Assembly (NCBI GenBank): GCA_031267545.1
Contig: JAIRYU010000021.1
Location: 1 to 6,879 of the forward strand
Length of the DNA: 6,879 nt
Reading direction: 5' to 3'
Source of the DNA: Holosporales bacterium
Lineage (GTDB): Bacteria > Pseudomonadota > Alphaproteobacteria > RUG11792
The position numbers were made by a program, and so were the translations under genes. The notes under the pieces are model-generated. The model saw only the letters and a program-made list of their open reading frames with translations, had not been told where the DNA came from and ran no database searches. The first letter of the stretch is position 1, and each line of letters begins with the position of its first letter. This document shows positions 1-6,385 of the stretch, one piece after another.

Positions 1-50
<50 letters not shown>

Positions 51-121
51 TTACCATCCATGCTACAGCATCCGCCAGTAGTAGCGTAAATCTTGAGCGC
101 TTCCGCCGCATCGTTACGGAG

Positions 122-1372
122 TTACTCGCCGCACTTGATTCTTGCAAATTTTTTCCGACCGACAGACAGAATGCAGTCTCCGTTGATTGTTTCCTCGTAT
201 CCTTCAATGAGCGTCCCGTCAACCTTTACCCCATGCCCGTCTATCAGCCGCTTAGCCGCAGTAATGCTCGCGGCAAGTTTTGCATCGCAAAGCGCATTGT
301 AAATTCTTGTCCCGCGTTTGATTACGTAAGTATCAATACCATGAAGCGTATCGTCTTGCGCTCCATCCCCAAACAATGCGCCAGCCGTAGATTTAATGAG
401 TTGTAAATCGGCTGTAGGATGGACAAAGGACGTCACAGAATCCGCCAACGCAACCTTCATGTCATTGATGGCCGCGGCGCCTACGAATTTCTCGCATTCG
501 TTAATTTCGTTAAGGCTCATATCGGAAAATAATTTTAAAAACTTCGACACGTCAGCGTCATCCACGTTTCTCCAGTACTGCCAAAACTCAAATTCTGAAG
601 TCAAATTTTTGTCGAGCCATATTGCGCCATTTTCTGTTTTTCCCATCTTCTGGCCGCGAGAATTTGTGAGTAGAGGAGTGGATATGCCGTACGCCATCTT
701 CCCGGTTCGCCTTCGTATAAGATCCACTCCGAAAATCATATTTGCCCATTGATCCGCTCCCCCCAACTGAATTTTACAGTTGTGATTTTCAAAGAGGTAA
801 AGGAAATCGTAGGCTTGTATCAGCATGTAGTTGAATTCCAAAAAGCTGAGGTGCTGCTGCCTTTCCAGTCTGGCGCTGACGCTATCAAGCGCCAACATTT
901 TGTTCACTGAAAACAGCGGGCCATATTCTCTAAGGAAGTCCATATAGTTGAGCTTCGAGACCCAATCGTTATTGTCCAGGAGAATTGCGGCATTTTCGGC
1001 TCCCTCGAATTTGACGAGGGTATGCAACTTGGATACGATGGACGACATGTTCCGTTCGATTACATCCAACTCCAACATGGCCCTCTGCTGATCCTTCCAT
1101 GTAGGATCTCCGATTTTACCGGTGGCTCCCCCGATCACTATAATCGGCTTCAGACCAGCTTTCTGTAACTCGTTAACAAGCTTTACCCACAGTAAATGTC
1201 CAACATGGAGACTTGGCGCAGTGGGGTCGCATCCTATATAAAATATAACCTGCTCGGCTCCATTGCAAATGAGGTTATCCAAAGATTCGGAGTCAGTAAT
1301 CTGATACAAAAACCCACGATCGTCGAGGTTATTCAAAACGCATGAGTTAAACTTGTTACATGCCATGGCCAC
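122..1372 (-). CDS. tyrS: Tyrosyl-tRNA synthetase (TyrRS)
   Basis: This class I aminoacyl-tRNA synthetase charges tRNA-Tyr with tyrosine in the cytoplasm. At 416 residues it has the usual bacterial length (E. coli 424). The Rossmann catalytic domain carries the HIGH signature as HVGH (residues 56-59), the tyrosine-pocket region with YMLIQAYDF (182-190), GGADQW (204-209) and the KMSKS-loop equivalent KMGKT (242-246). A C-terminal S4 RNA-binding domain (about 358-405) follows. The start is taken as GTG at 1372 because GGAGAG (1379-1384) lies six bases upstream. An ATG two codons later (1366, 414 residues) is the alternative but sits too far from that site. The gene lies 137 bp behind the unknown exported-protein gene, with a candidate promoter in the gap, so it may be its own transcription unit. 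All signature motifs are intact. Confidence 0.97.
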   Translation of the reverse strand: MAMACNKFNSCVLNNLDDRGFLYQITDSESLDNLICNGAEQVIFYIGCDPTAPSLHVGHLLWVKLVNELQKAGLKPIIVIGGATGKIGDPTWKDQQRAMLELDVIERNMSSIVSKLHTLVKFEGAENAAILLDNNDWVSKLNYMDFLREYGPLFSVNKMLALDSVSARLERQQHLSFLEFNYMLIQAYDFLYLFENHNCKIQLGGADQWANMIFGVDLIRRRTGKMAYGISTPLLTNSRGQKMGKTENGAIWLDKNLTSEFEFWQYWRNVDDADVSKFLKLFSDMSLNEINECEKFVGAAAINDMKVALADSVTSFVHPTADLQLIKSTAGALFGDGAQDDTLHGIDTYVIKRGTRIYNALCDAKLAASITAAKRLIDGHGVKVDGTLIEGYEETINGDCILSVGRKKFARIKCGE

Positions 1373-1378
1373 AACACG

Positions 1379-1384
1379 CTCTCC
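1379..1384 (-). promoter_or_regulatory. Ribosome binding site GGAGAG of tyrS
   Basis: On the minus strand GGAGAG is followed by six bases (CGTGTT) and then GTG at 1372. This spacing is good for the GTG and poor (12 bases) for the ATG at 1366, so it favours the GTG start of tyrS. Confidence 0.5.
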
Positions 1385-1411
1385 AAAAAATCGCGACTAC
1401 CCGTTGACTCT

Positions 1412-1440
1412 ATCATATCCAGGCTCTTATATGTTGAACA
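1412..1440 (-). promoter_or_regulatory. Candidate sigma-70-type promoter of tyrS
   Basis: On the minus strand a good -10 hexamer TATGAT (1412-1417, five of six consensus bases) is preceded by a 17-bp spacer and a weak -35 TGTTCA (1435-1440, three of six). Transcription would start near 1405, giving a leader of roughly 30 nt that contains the GGAGAG ribosome site. The good position and -10 support it; the poor -35 and ordinary chance keep confidence low. Confidence 0.3.
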
Positions 1441-1442
1441 TA
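1430..1442. repeat. Perfect 13-bp palindrome overlapping the putative tyrS -35
   Basis: TATGTT-G-AACATA has perfect six-base arms around a single central G. It overlaps the candidate -35 element of tyrS, which is where a repressor operator would sit. No regulator is known or visible here, so an operator role is inference only. Confidence 0.3.
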
Positions 1443-1509
1443 AGTCGCATAACTAAGAACAGGACCGCCTCATGCAAAAAATGTATTGAATGCCGATCTA
1501 CTGACGGGA

Positions 1510-2367
1510 TTACCGATACCTTATCTCAGCAAAATAAAACCTCAAAAAATGCGCAATAAGCTTCATAAGGCAAAGCGTATTGGTATGTTCGCGTGTAACG
1601 GCCCAAATGCAAGCAAGCATAAAATTCGTTTTCACCAGGACATGAGTAAGGCTGGCGCAATCGAACGAGTCAGCCGCGCCCTCTAATCCAAATAGCGCTC
1701 GCTGCATAGCGCGCTCTGCGTCTGGACCAATTTCGGATTCTAGCCGTAATACCAGAGCTGAATTCTCCAGCGAATAGTCTACGAAACGTTTACAGACCGA
1801 ATAAGCCTTATGGAGATCCATGTCTTTGACGCTGAGCGCTGTCTGCAATATTGGCTGCGGTTCTACTTCCTCATGCTCAGTTCGGACTATTTTGCGAAAT
1901 TCATTCAAAGCCAACTCAATAACGCCTCGCGAAATTTCTTGTGGAAGCGTTACTTTGTTTGTAACGTCCTGATCGCTAATCATAATTTTTATACTATGGA
2001 CGTCGCTTCCGTCCAGCGCCCATCTCGGATATGCTCCGTCGCCCTGAAATAACCTTGCAAGAGGCCGCATCGGCGGGTCTTGCCCATATGCGTACAATGC
2101 TGCAATACTGTATACTAATCCATTATGATCCAAGACCGACGCGCATTCGTTTTGATTAACCAAAAACATGATAGGGTCATACCAGAGATCATTCGGAGTT
2201 ACTTCTAAAAATTTCTGAGGTTCTTGGAGTTGATCTCCAACTACGCCCCATTCGGCCCAAGTTATCCGTACCACTGGATGGCGGGGCGCTGATCTTTCAG
2301 TAGGCTCTGTTGCCGATAGGCTCGGCGTCACTAACAGTAGGGCGGCTGCAACTATTGGTAAAAACAT
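1510..2367 (-). CDS. Putative exported protein of unknown function
   Basis: I do not recognise this 285-residue protein. It begins with a typical Sec signal peptide: a hydrophobic stretch at residues 2-16 with no early lysine or arginine, and a likely cleavage after SLSA (residue 19), so the mature protein should be periplasmic or secreted. There is no lipobox cysteine. The mature N-terminal half is rich in W, Y and P (for example ITWAEWG at 35-41 and NDLWYDP at 59-65). The C-terminal half (about 140-285) looks mainly helical and charged. There are six cysteines (75, 192, 237, 253, 266 plus others absent from the N-terminal 70), without an obvious metal-binding spacing. A stop codon lies three codons upstream in frame, which fixes the ATG start, although no clear Shine-Dalgarno is seen. 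It follows nuoB by 62 bp on the same strand and is probably the last gene of the tlc operon. Length, signal peptide and placement argue that it is real. Confidence 0.72.
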   Translation of the reverse strand: MFLPIVAAALLLVTPSLSATEPTERSAPRHPVVRITWAEWGVVGDQLQEPQKFLEVTPNDLWYDPIMFLVNQNECASVLDHNGLVYSIAALYAYGQDPPMRPLARLFQGDGAYPRWALDGSDVHSIKIMISDQDVTNKVTLPQEISRGVIELALNEFRKIVRTEHEEVEPQPILQTALSVKDMDLHKAYSVCKRFVDYSLENSALVLRLESEIGPDAERAMQRALFGLEGAADSFDCASLTHVLVKTNFMLACIWAVTREHTNTLCLMKLIAHFLRFYFAEIRYR

Positions 2368-2429
2368 ATTAACAGATCACTGTTTGTGGCATGCATCTTA
2401 TTCTTCCCCAACGTCGCGCACATTGCATT

Positions 2430-2879
2430 CTATTCCGATAACACACTTTTTTGCAATTCCAAAATGGCAACGGCTAATTCCTCCGGCCTAGGCGGACACC
2501 CGTACACAACTGACGATATAGGAATGTGATCTCCAAGGTTACAAACTACAGAGTCGGATTCCGCAAACAGACCGCCGCTTATTGCGCAACTACCCATGGC
2601 TATGGCATATTTTGGTTCTAGCATCTGCTCGTACAGCGTCACCAATTGAGGCAGCATCTTCTTTGTCACTGTGCCGGCTACGATCATCAGATCTGCGTGG
2701 CGCGGGCTTGCTCTGAACAGACATCCGAATCTATCGAGGTCTATCCTGCTGGCTGCCGCATGCATCATCTCTATCGCGCAGCATGATAGACCGCACGATA
2801 GAGGCCACATGGATTTGGCGCCGGCCCACCTCGCCATGCGCTCAAGACTAGAAACAAACACGTCCGATAATCTAGTCAT
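2430..2879 (-). CDS. nuoB: NADH-quinone oxidoreductase subunit B (complex I, cluster N2 subunit)
   Basis: NuoB is the peripheral-arm subunit that carries the terminal [4Fe-4S] cluster N2 and passes electrons to quinone. The four expected ligands are present: the tandem cysteines in GLSCCAIEMM, the cysteine in GSCAISGG, and the one in GCPPRPEE, at family-like spacing (about 64 and 30 residues). The adjacent conserved stretches DLDRFG and MIVAGTVTKKM also fit. The start is chosen as the ATG that overlaps the dnaQ stop (ATGA), with GGAA six bases upstream, giving 149 residues. An ATG four codons earlier (2891) is also possible, giving 153. The protein is at the short end for the family. An extra cysteine stands four residues before the pair where homologues usually have Phe or another residue, and GCPPRPEE replaces the usual proteobacterial GCPPTAEA. 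nuoA and nuoC are not adjacent. Confidence 0.93.
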   Translation of the reverse strand: MTRLSDVFVSSLERMARWAGAKSMWPLSCGLSCCAIEMMHAAASRIDLDRFGCLFRASPRHADLMIVAGTVTKKMLPQLVTLYEQMLEPKYAIAMGSCAISGGLFAESDSVVCNLGDHIPISSVVYGCPPRPEELAVAILELQKSVLSE

Positions 2880-3544
2880 AGCATGTTCCATATTGGATCC
2901 TTGATTTTTTTCAGATTTTCACGGTGCGCGACTAACTCGTCTTCCGACGCCGTAAACTCTCTATCCGGAATTTGGTATGTCTGTGGCCTGTTGACGTCTT
3001 GGGGTTTACTACTGCCGAATAGGGTATTCTGACGTACCTCGACAGACATATTGACGTATACCTCTGCCAGAAGTTCCGCATCAATTAGCGCCCCGTGTTT
3101 TAGTCGCATAGAATTGTTTACCGAGAACTTTCTGCAGAGAGCGTCTAGCGTGGCTGGAGATCCCGGATATTTCGCCTTTGCCATTGCGAGCGTATCGACC
3201 ACGGTATCATATTGAATCAAATTCGCGCCAACTAACGAAAACTCATAATTCAAAAAGCCTATATCAAACGGGGCGTTGTGAATGACCAACCTAGAACTAC
3301 CTATAAAATCTAAGAATCCCAGATACTCGTCCTTAAACGCCTTAAACTGTTTCAGGAAATCTAGGGTTAGCCCGCTTATCTCCTCCGCTTCTCTCGACAC
3401 CTCCCTTTCAGGGTTTAGGTAGACATGATATGTGTTATTTGTAATCCTCTTATCAATAATTTCAACGCATCCAATTTCAGTAATGCGATCGCCGCTAGCC
3501 GCAGACAGGCCTGTGGTTTCAGTATCGAGCACAATTTCTCTCAT
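2876..3544 (-). CDS. dnaQ: DNA polymerase III epsilon subunit, 3'-5' proofreading exonuclease
   Basis: This DEDDh-family exonuclease removes mismatched nucleotides within the replicative polymerase core. Numbered from the chosen ATG (222 residues), Exo I is LDTETTG with D7 and E9, Exo II is HNAPFD with D94, and Exo III is HGALIDAELL with H150 and D155, so the full catalytic set is present. A short linker after the exonuclease domain contains RQNTLFG (171-177), which fits the QxxLF type of beta-clamp binding peptide. The C-terminal tail (about 200-222) resembles the alpha-subunit-binding tail of alphaproteobacterial DnaQ. The ATG at 3544 overlaps the xerC stop as ATGA and starts directly at the conserved beta strand. 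A start 12 codons upstream (3580) would lie well inside xerC and adds nothing conserved. Its own stop overlaps the nuoB start in the same way. Confidence 0.95.
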   Translation of the reverse strand: MREIVLDTETTGLSAASGDRITEIGCVEIIDKRITNNTYHVYLNPEREVSREAEEISGLTLDFLKQFKAFKDEYLGFLDFIGSSRLVIHNAPFDIGFLNYEFSLVGANLIQYDTVVDTLAMAKAKYPGSPATLDALCRKFSVNNSMRLKHGALIDAELLAEVYVNMSVEVRQNTLFGSSKPQDVNRPQTYQIPDREFTASEDELVAHRENLKKIKDPIWNML

Positions 3545-4476
3545 TGTGATTTCTTTGAAGCTGTAGCCAACGGATGGCATCTATCATACACATCTGATAC
3601 ATGCCTTTGAGCGACGTCGGTATACACCTGCGTCGATGAAATTGACGAATGGCCAAGAAGCTCCTGGATACTTCGCAAGTCGCCGCCGCATTCCAATAGA
3701 TGAGTTGCGCAACTGTGGCGTAATGCGTGAGGAGTTACCGTAGCGGAAAGGCCCAATATCTTTCTGGCAGCTTTCACGAGCTTTTGAACCGATGACGCCG
3801 AGAGTCTATTACCGTCCTTATTGACAAATAATGCCTCAGTATTTTCATACTTTGCCTCAGAAATGTAATCTTTAATAGCCTGATTTATTTCGCTGGCTAA
3901 CGGTACGCTCCTGACCTTACCGCCCTTTCCAAGGACATATATAAATCCGGAAGACAGCGACACATCTTTGCGATTCAGCCCTAACGCCTCGCTTATGCGA
4001 AGCCCAACGGAGTAGATCAATGCCAGTATCGCCCTATCTCGTTTAACGATCCACGCCGTCTGCTTTAGACTGCCAACCACGTCGAGAATTTCGTTAATTT
4101 GTTCGATTGTAAGCGGTCTCGGCAACGACTTATTGATCTTTGGAGGTTTCATAGTGACAACGTCGCTCGCGTATGTCACGCCGTCAGTCTCGCCTAAATA
4201 TTTCAGAAAACTCTTCAATGCAGACAACCCCCTGGCTACCGTCCTAGCAGACTCGCCATGTTCTCTACGACACAGGAACCAAGCTCGCGCGTCCCCTTTA
4301 CTGATGTTTTTTATGTGATCGACGGATATTGTCTCGGCCTTATAATTCGCGAGGAATCTTATGAGTAATTTGAAATCGGAGAGGTATGACAAGACGGTGT
4401 TGGAGGACAAGGCCCTTGCGCTTTCAAGACACCTTGTCCAACTTTCAATTACGCTCGCCAACCAAGCGTCGCTCAT
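3541..4476 (-). CDS. xerC: Tyrosine recombinase XerC (chromosome dimer resolution)
   Basis: This 311-residue tyrosine recombinase would act with XerD at the dif site near the replication terminus to resolve chromosome dimers. The N-terminal SAM-like DNA-binding domain covers about 8-95. The catalytic domain has all six conserved residues: R160 (GLRISEAL), K184 (LGKGGKVR), H250 and R253 (HALRHSCATHLL), H276 (LLGHSSIS) and the nucleophile Y285 (QVYTDV). XerC is preferred over XerD because of the helix ARTVARGLSALKSFLKYL and the C-terminal VYDRCHP, close to the VYxxAHP ending of alphaproteobacterial XerC. The start follows the tlc stop by 6 bp, and AGGGTGAG directly before it spans the tlc stop and would serve as ribosome site. 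Its stop overlaps the dnaQ start. The absence of any phage or integron context argues for the housekeeping role. The XerC versus XerD assignment is less sure than the family. Confidence 0.92.
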   Translation of the reverse strand: MSDAWLASVIESWTRCLESARALSSNTVLSYLSDFKLLIRFLANYKAETISVDHIKNISKGDARAWFLCRREHGESARTVARGLSALKSFLKYLGETDGVTYASDVVTMKPPKINKSLPRPLTIEQINEILDVVGSLKQTAWIVKRDRAILALIYSVGLRISEALGLNRKDVSLSSGFIYVLGKGGKVRSVPLASEINQAIKDYISEAKYENTEALFVNKDGNRLSASSVQKLVKAARKILGLSATVTPHALRHSCATHLLECGGDLRSIQELLGHSSISSTQVYTDVAQRHVSDVYDRCHPLATASKKSQ

Positions 4477-4482
4477 CTCACC

Positions 4483-5865
4483 CTAGCATACAACTCTGTT
4501 TTCTGCGACGGCGCTCTTGAACGTTCTACCCAAATACAGCGCTACTACGAACCAGAGTACGATAAGCGGGAATCCTACCGCCCCGCCTAACGTCAAGAAA
4601 TGAGCCTTACCGGCAACCTCTCCAAATGCCGTCTGTAGAGGCTTCATTATCATGTTAACAAGGGAGCCGGCTTCTTTGGAAGCTCTCGACCCAAACGTCT
4701 CAATCCACGCCTGAGCTTTGAAGTGAACATCCTTGGTGGTTGGAATGTAGAGCTGCTTCAGCGACGGACCGTTCAGCGCATAGTTAATTGCCTTCGATCC
4801 AACCATCAACACGAACAGGAAGTTTAGAGAGTCCATAGATATGAAGCCTACCAGCGCCAATCCGAGTATCACAGGCATGGCCGCAAGAGCTGCGCCTATT
4901 CCAAGGAATTTGGTTATGTTGCTAACTCCTAAGAGTAAACACAACAATGACACCATGTTAACGCTGGATCCATATAGGCTCAAGTAGCGGCTAAGCTCGA
5001 CTCCGGAGTACATGTCACTCGCTGCCAGCTTAAAGCTGAAATCAAATATGGTAACGATGAACTCGAAGATAAAGTTCGCCGCAAAGATGCTGACAAGGTA
5101 TTTGTGCGAAAATAGAAGCTTGAGTCCGTCAGTAAATCCAGGCTTCTTCCCTTTTGTTGCTTTTTTCTCTTCGTCTTTTTGCTCGCCTCCGTGATTGAAT
5201 GAGACCAACAGCTCCTTCGGAGTCACTGCGAAAAACCTTTTGACCAGCGGGACTATCAACACCACCATGCATCCAAGTATCACAAGCGACAGAGCATCCG
5301 TCGTTAATCCAATTCTACTGGGTAAACCGCCGACGCTATACGGTAGTACAACGCCGCCGGACTGTCCCAGAGCATATATGAGCGGGAATCCTCTTTTGGC
5401 GGTTTTGGGATCCGTAATATCTGCAGCGAATGCCCAAAACAGGGCTATCACAATTGATCCGAAGCTCTCGACAAAGAAGTACCAAAGATACCCTACTGCG
5501 CACGCCATTACGCCCTTATCAAGGGTGTGTGACTGGAACAAAAATACAATTGCCGCAAATACCAAAATCGAAATCCCGTAGAATACAGGTAGCATCATGA
5601 GCATCTTTTCTTTTGGATATTTGCCGACTAGCTTCGTGTAGAATGCCACAAGCGGCAGTAACAAAAAGACAGACACAGTCTTTGCATATGGCAAATACAA
5701 CTTGCCAACGAAGTCTATGAATATCGCATCTTTGAGGGGACGCAGCGTCCAGTACGATCCTACGACGATCATAAAGATCGCCCCCATCCTTAAAAACTTT
5801 CGAAATTCAGGCTCTTCAAAGTTCCCGAAATTGAACTTGCAAAGCCTCATAAATAAGTTAATCAT
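4483..5865 (-). CDS. tlc: NTT-family nucleotide transporter (ATP/ADP translocase type)
   Basis: Members of this family (TLC, PF03219) sit in the inner membrane and exchange bacterial ADP for host ATP or import other nucleotides, an adaptation of intracellular bacteria and plastids. The 460-residue protein has about 11-12 hydrophobic segments (roughly 26-44, 62-80, 92-110, 120-146, 163-182, 190-208, 256-275, 298-315, 320-342, 347-363, 425-445). Between segments 6 and 7 lies a strongly charged Lys/Glu cytoplasmic loop (about 218-248). Family marks are the first-helix RPLKDAIF (42-49) and the region QLYIPTTKDVHFKAQAW with FGSR after it (about 371-394). It is somewhat shorter than Rickettsia Tlc proteins (about 500), and its RPLKD differs from their RSIKDSLV. 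It may therefore belong to a divergent branch, and the substrate cannot be read from the sequence. AGAGGAAAG stands directly before the ATG. It is the first gene of the operon; I see no convincing promoter upstream. Confidence 0.92.
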   Translation of the reverse strand: MINLFMRLCKFNFGNFEEPEFRKFLRMGAIFMIVVGSYWTLRPLKDAIFIDFVGKLYLPYAKTVSVFLLLPLVAFYTKLVGKYPKEKMLMMLPVFYGISILVFAAIVFLFQSHTLDKGVMACAVGYLWYFFVESFGSIVIALFWAFAADITDPKTAKRGFPLIYALGQSGGVVLPYSVGGLPSRIGLTTDALSLVILGCMVVLIVPLVKRFFAVTPKELLVSFNHGGEQKDEEKKATKGKKPGFTDGLKLLFSHKYLVSIFAANFIFEFIVTIFDFSFKLAASDMYSGVELSRYLSLYGSSVNMVSLLCLLLGVSNITKFLGIGAALAAMPVILGLALVGFISMDSLNFLFVLMVGSKAINYALNGPSLKQLYIPTTKDVHFKAQAWIETFGSRASKEAGSLVNMIMKPLQTAFGEVAGKAHFLTLGGAVGFPLIVLWFVVALYLGRTFKSAVAENRVVC

Positions 5866-5931
5866 CTTTCCTCTGGAAAATTCAATGAAACTACAACCGT
5901 GTGCGGATTACTAAAAACTCAGGATCCAAAC

Positions 5932-6164
5932 AATGCCGCTACACCTATGGTGGACAGTGTAGCATTACTTCACACGAACGTCCAAGAACTTTGTAAGCGA
6001 ACTAGAGTTACATGGGCAGCGTATGCTCCCGTAAAGGTATGGTTGTCGAAGTTGGGTAAGCACATCAACCGTTAAGGGAGGAAAACTGATTTTGGGAAGC
6101 TCAACTGAGAGGCGTTAGCCTTTCATTGCTACGTCTCAGAAATTTTCTGTGACGTCGCTTTTTT
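5932..6164 (+). ncRNA. Candidate structured RNA of unknown family
   Basis: The 364 bp between tlc and the small secreted peptide hold no convincing protein gene but contain a row of hairpins that ends in a plus-strand terminator. In order: 5932-5966, a ten-pair stem (AATG and CTACAC with GTGTAGCATT) with a three-base bulge and 12-base loop; 6008-6034, a ten-pair stem (TTAC, GGG, AGC) with two small bulges and a GTAT loop; 6039-6072, a long loop closed by GGTTG/CAACC; 6107-6124, a seven-pair stem with loop GTTA; then the terminator at 6128-6164. I looked for 6S, tmRNA, RNase P, SRP and 5S signatures and found none. The 5' end is unknown and no good promoter is visible before it. It could be a free small RNA, an attenuated leader, or, read on the other strand, part of the tlc leader. 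The terminator makes the plus strand more likely. Confidence 0.35.
6128..6164 (+). terminator. Rho-independent terminator, plus strand
   Basis: The 15-base arms 6128-6142 (GCTACGTCTCAGAAA) and 6144-6158 (TTTCTGTGACGTCGC) pair with only two mismatches, and six T residues follow (6159-6164). On the opposite strand the hairpin is not followed by a T run, so it terminates transcription moving rightward. No plus-strand protein gene lies before it in the window back to the tRNA, which is the main argument for an RNA gene or leader just upstream. Confidence 0.75.
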
Positions 6165-6165
6165 G

Positions 6166-6195
6166 TTGATAAAAATATATCCGAAACGTTATCGT
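6166..6195 (+). promoter_or_regulatory. Weak candidate promoter for the small secreted-peptide gene
   Basis: TTGATA (6166-6171) matches the -35 consensus in four of six positions and begins just past the terminator T run. A TATCGT hexamer (6190-6195, four of six) follows after 18 bp, in an AT-rich stretch leading to the ATG at 6230. An alternative -10 is TATAGA at 6201-6206, without a well-placed -35. Both are weak by eye. Confidence 0.25.
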
Positions 6196-6229
6196 AAACT
6201 TATAGAGAGTTTTATTTTTGAGAAAAATT

Positions 6230-6385
6230 ATGAAAAAATTTTGCACTTTAGCGATGATATCCATGATAGGCACTTCTGCCGCATTTAGCGCAGAGGAGCA
6301 ACGAACAGAGTTGAGCGGAATCTTTGTAGTGAGAGATGCTGGCTCGATAACTTGTCTAGATGGTCGCATCTTCCATATAATGTAA
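6230..6385 (+). CDS. Small secreted peptide, 51 residues, unknown function
   Basis: This short gene starts MKKFCTLAMISMIGTSAAFS, a textbook signal peptide: two lysines, a hydrophobic core, and an AFSA cleavage site after residue 21. The remaining mature part is only 30 residues (starting EEQRTELSG) with one cysteine (residue 42), ending FHIM before TAA. The cysteine in the signal region (residue 5) is not in a lipobox. The leader is AT-rich, and GAGAAAA gives at most a weak ribosome site. A strong terminator ends about 65 bp upstream, so it needs its own promoter or read-through. Its last 30 bases overlap, on the opposite strand, the end of the metallopeptidase relic. I do not recognise the mature peptide. 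It may be a genuine small secreted factor or the truncated front of a longer exported protein. Confidence 0.55.
   Translation: MKKFCTLAMISMIGTSAAFSAEEQRTELSGIFVVRDAGSITCLDGRIFHIM

Noticed and set aside
51..121. Possible terminator between tRNA-Val and tyrS (ATGCT/AGCAT inverted repeat)
   Set aside because: The stem is five pairs with a two-base gap and has no T run on either strand.
1433..1452. dif-like half-sites (TTGAACATAA and CGCATAA) near the tyrS leader, tempting because xerC is in the window
   Set aside because: The two half-sites are next to each other in the wrong order, with no proper six-base centre and no second arm of matching sequence, so they do not form a 28-bp dif site.
5934..5963. 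Nine-codon open frame MPLHLWWTV with two tandem Trp codons inside the first hairpin, like a trp-type leader peptide
   Set aside because: No ribosome site is visible and no tryptophan gene follows. Two Trp codons in so short a frame can arise by chance.
6101..6113. CTGAGAGGC resembling the conserved CUGAGA of TPP riboswitches
   Set aside because: The second conserved part of the TPP riboswitch (CUGAUCUGGAUAAU-like) is missing downstream.
6074..6124. GGGAGGAAAACTG resembling the GAGGAAAGUCC core of RNase P RNA
   Set aside because: The match stops after GAGGAAA, it lies only about 90 bases before the terminator, and the other conserved RNase P blocks are absent.
6136..6369. Minus-strand 77-codon frame
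   Set aside because: It lies mostly opposite the signal-peptide gene and the terminator, has low-complexity AT-rich content, and shows no protein-like features.
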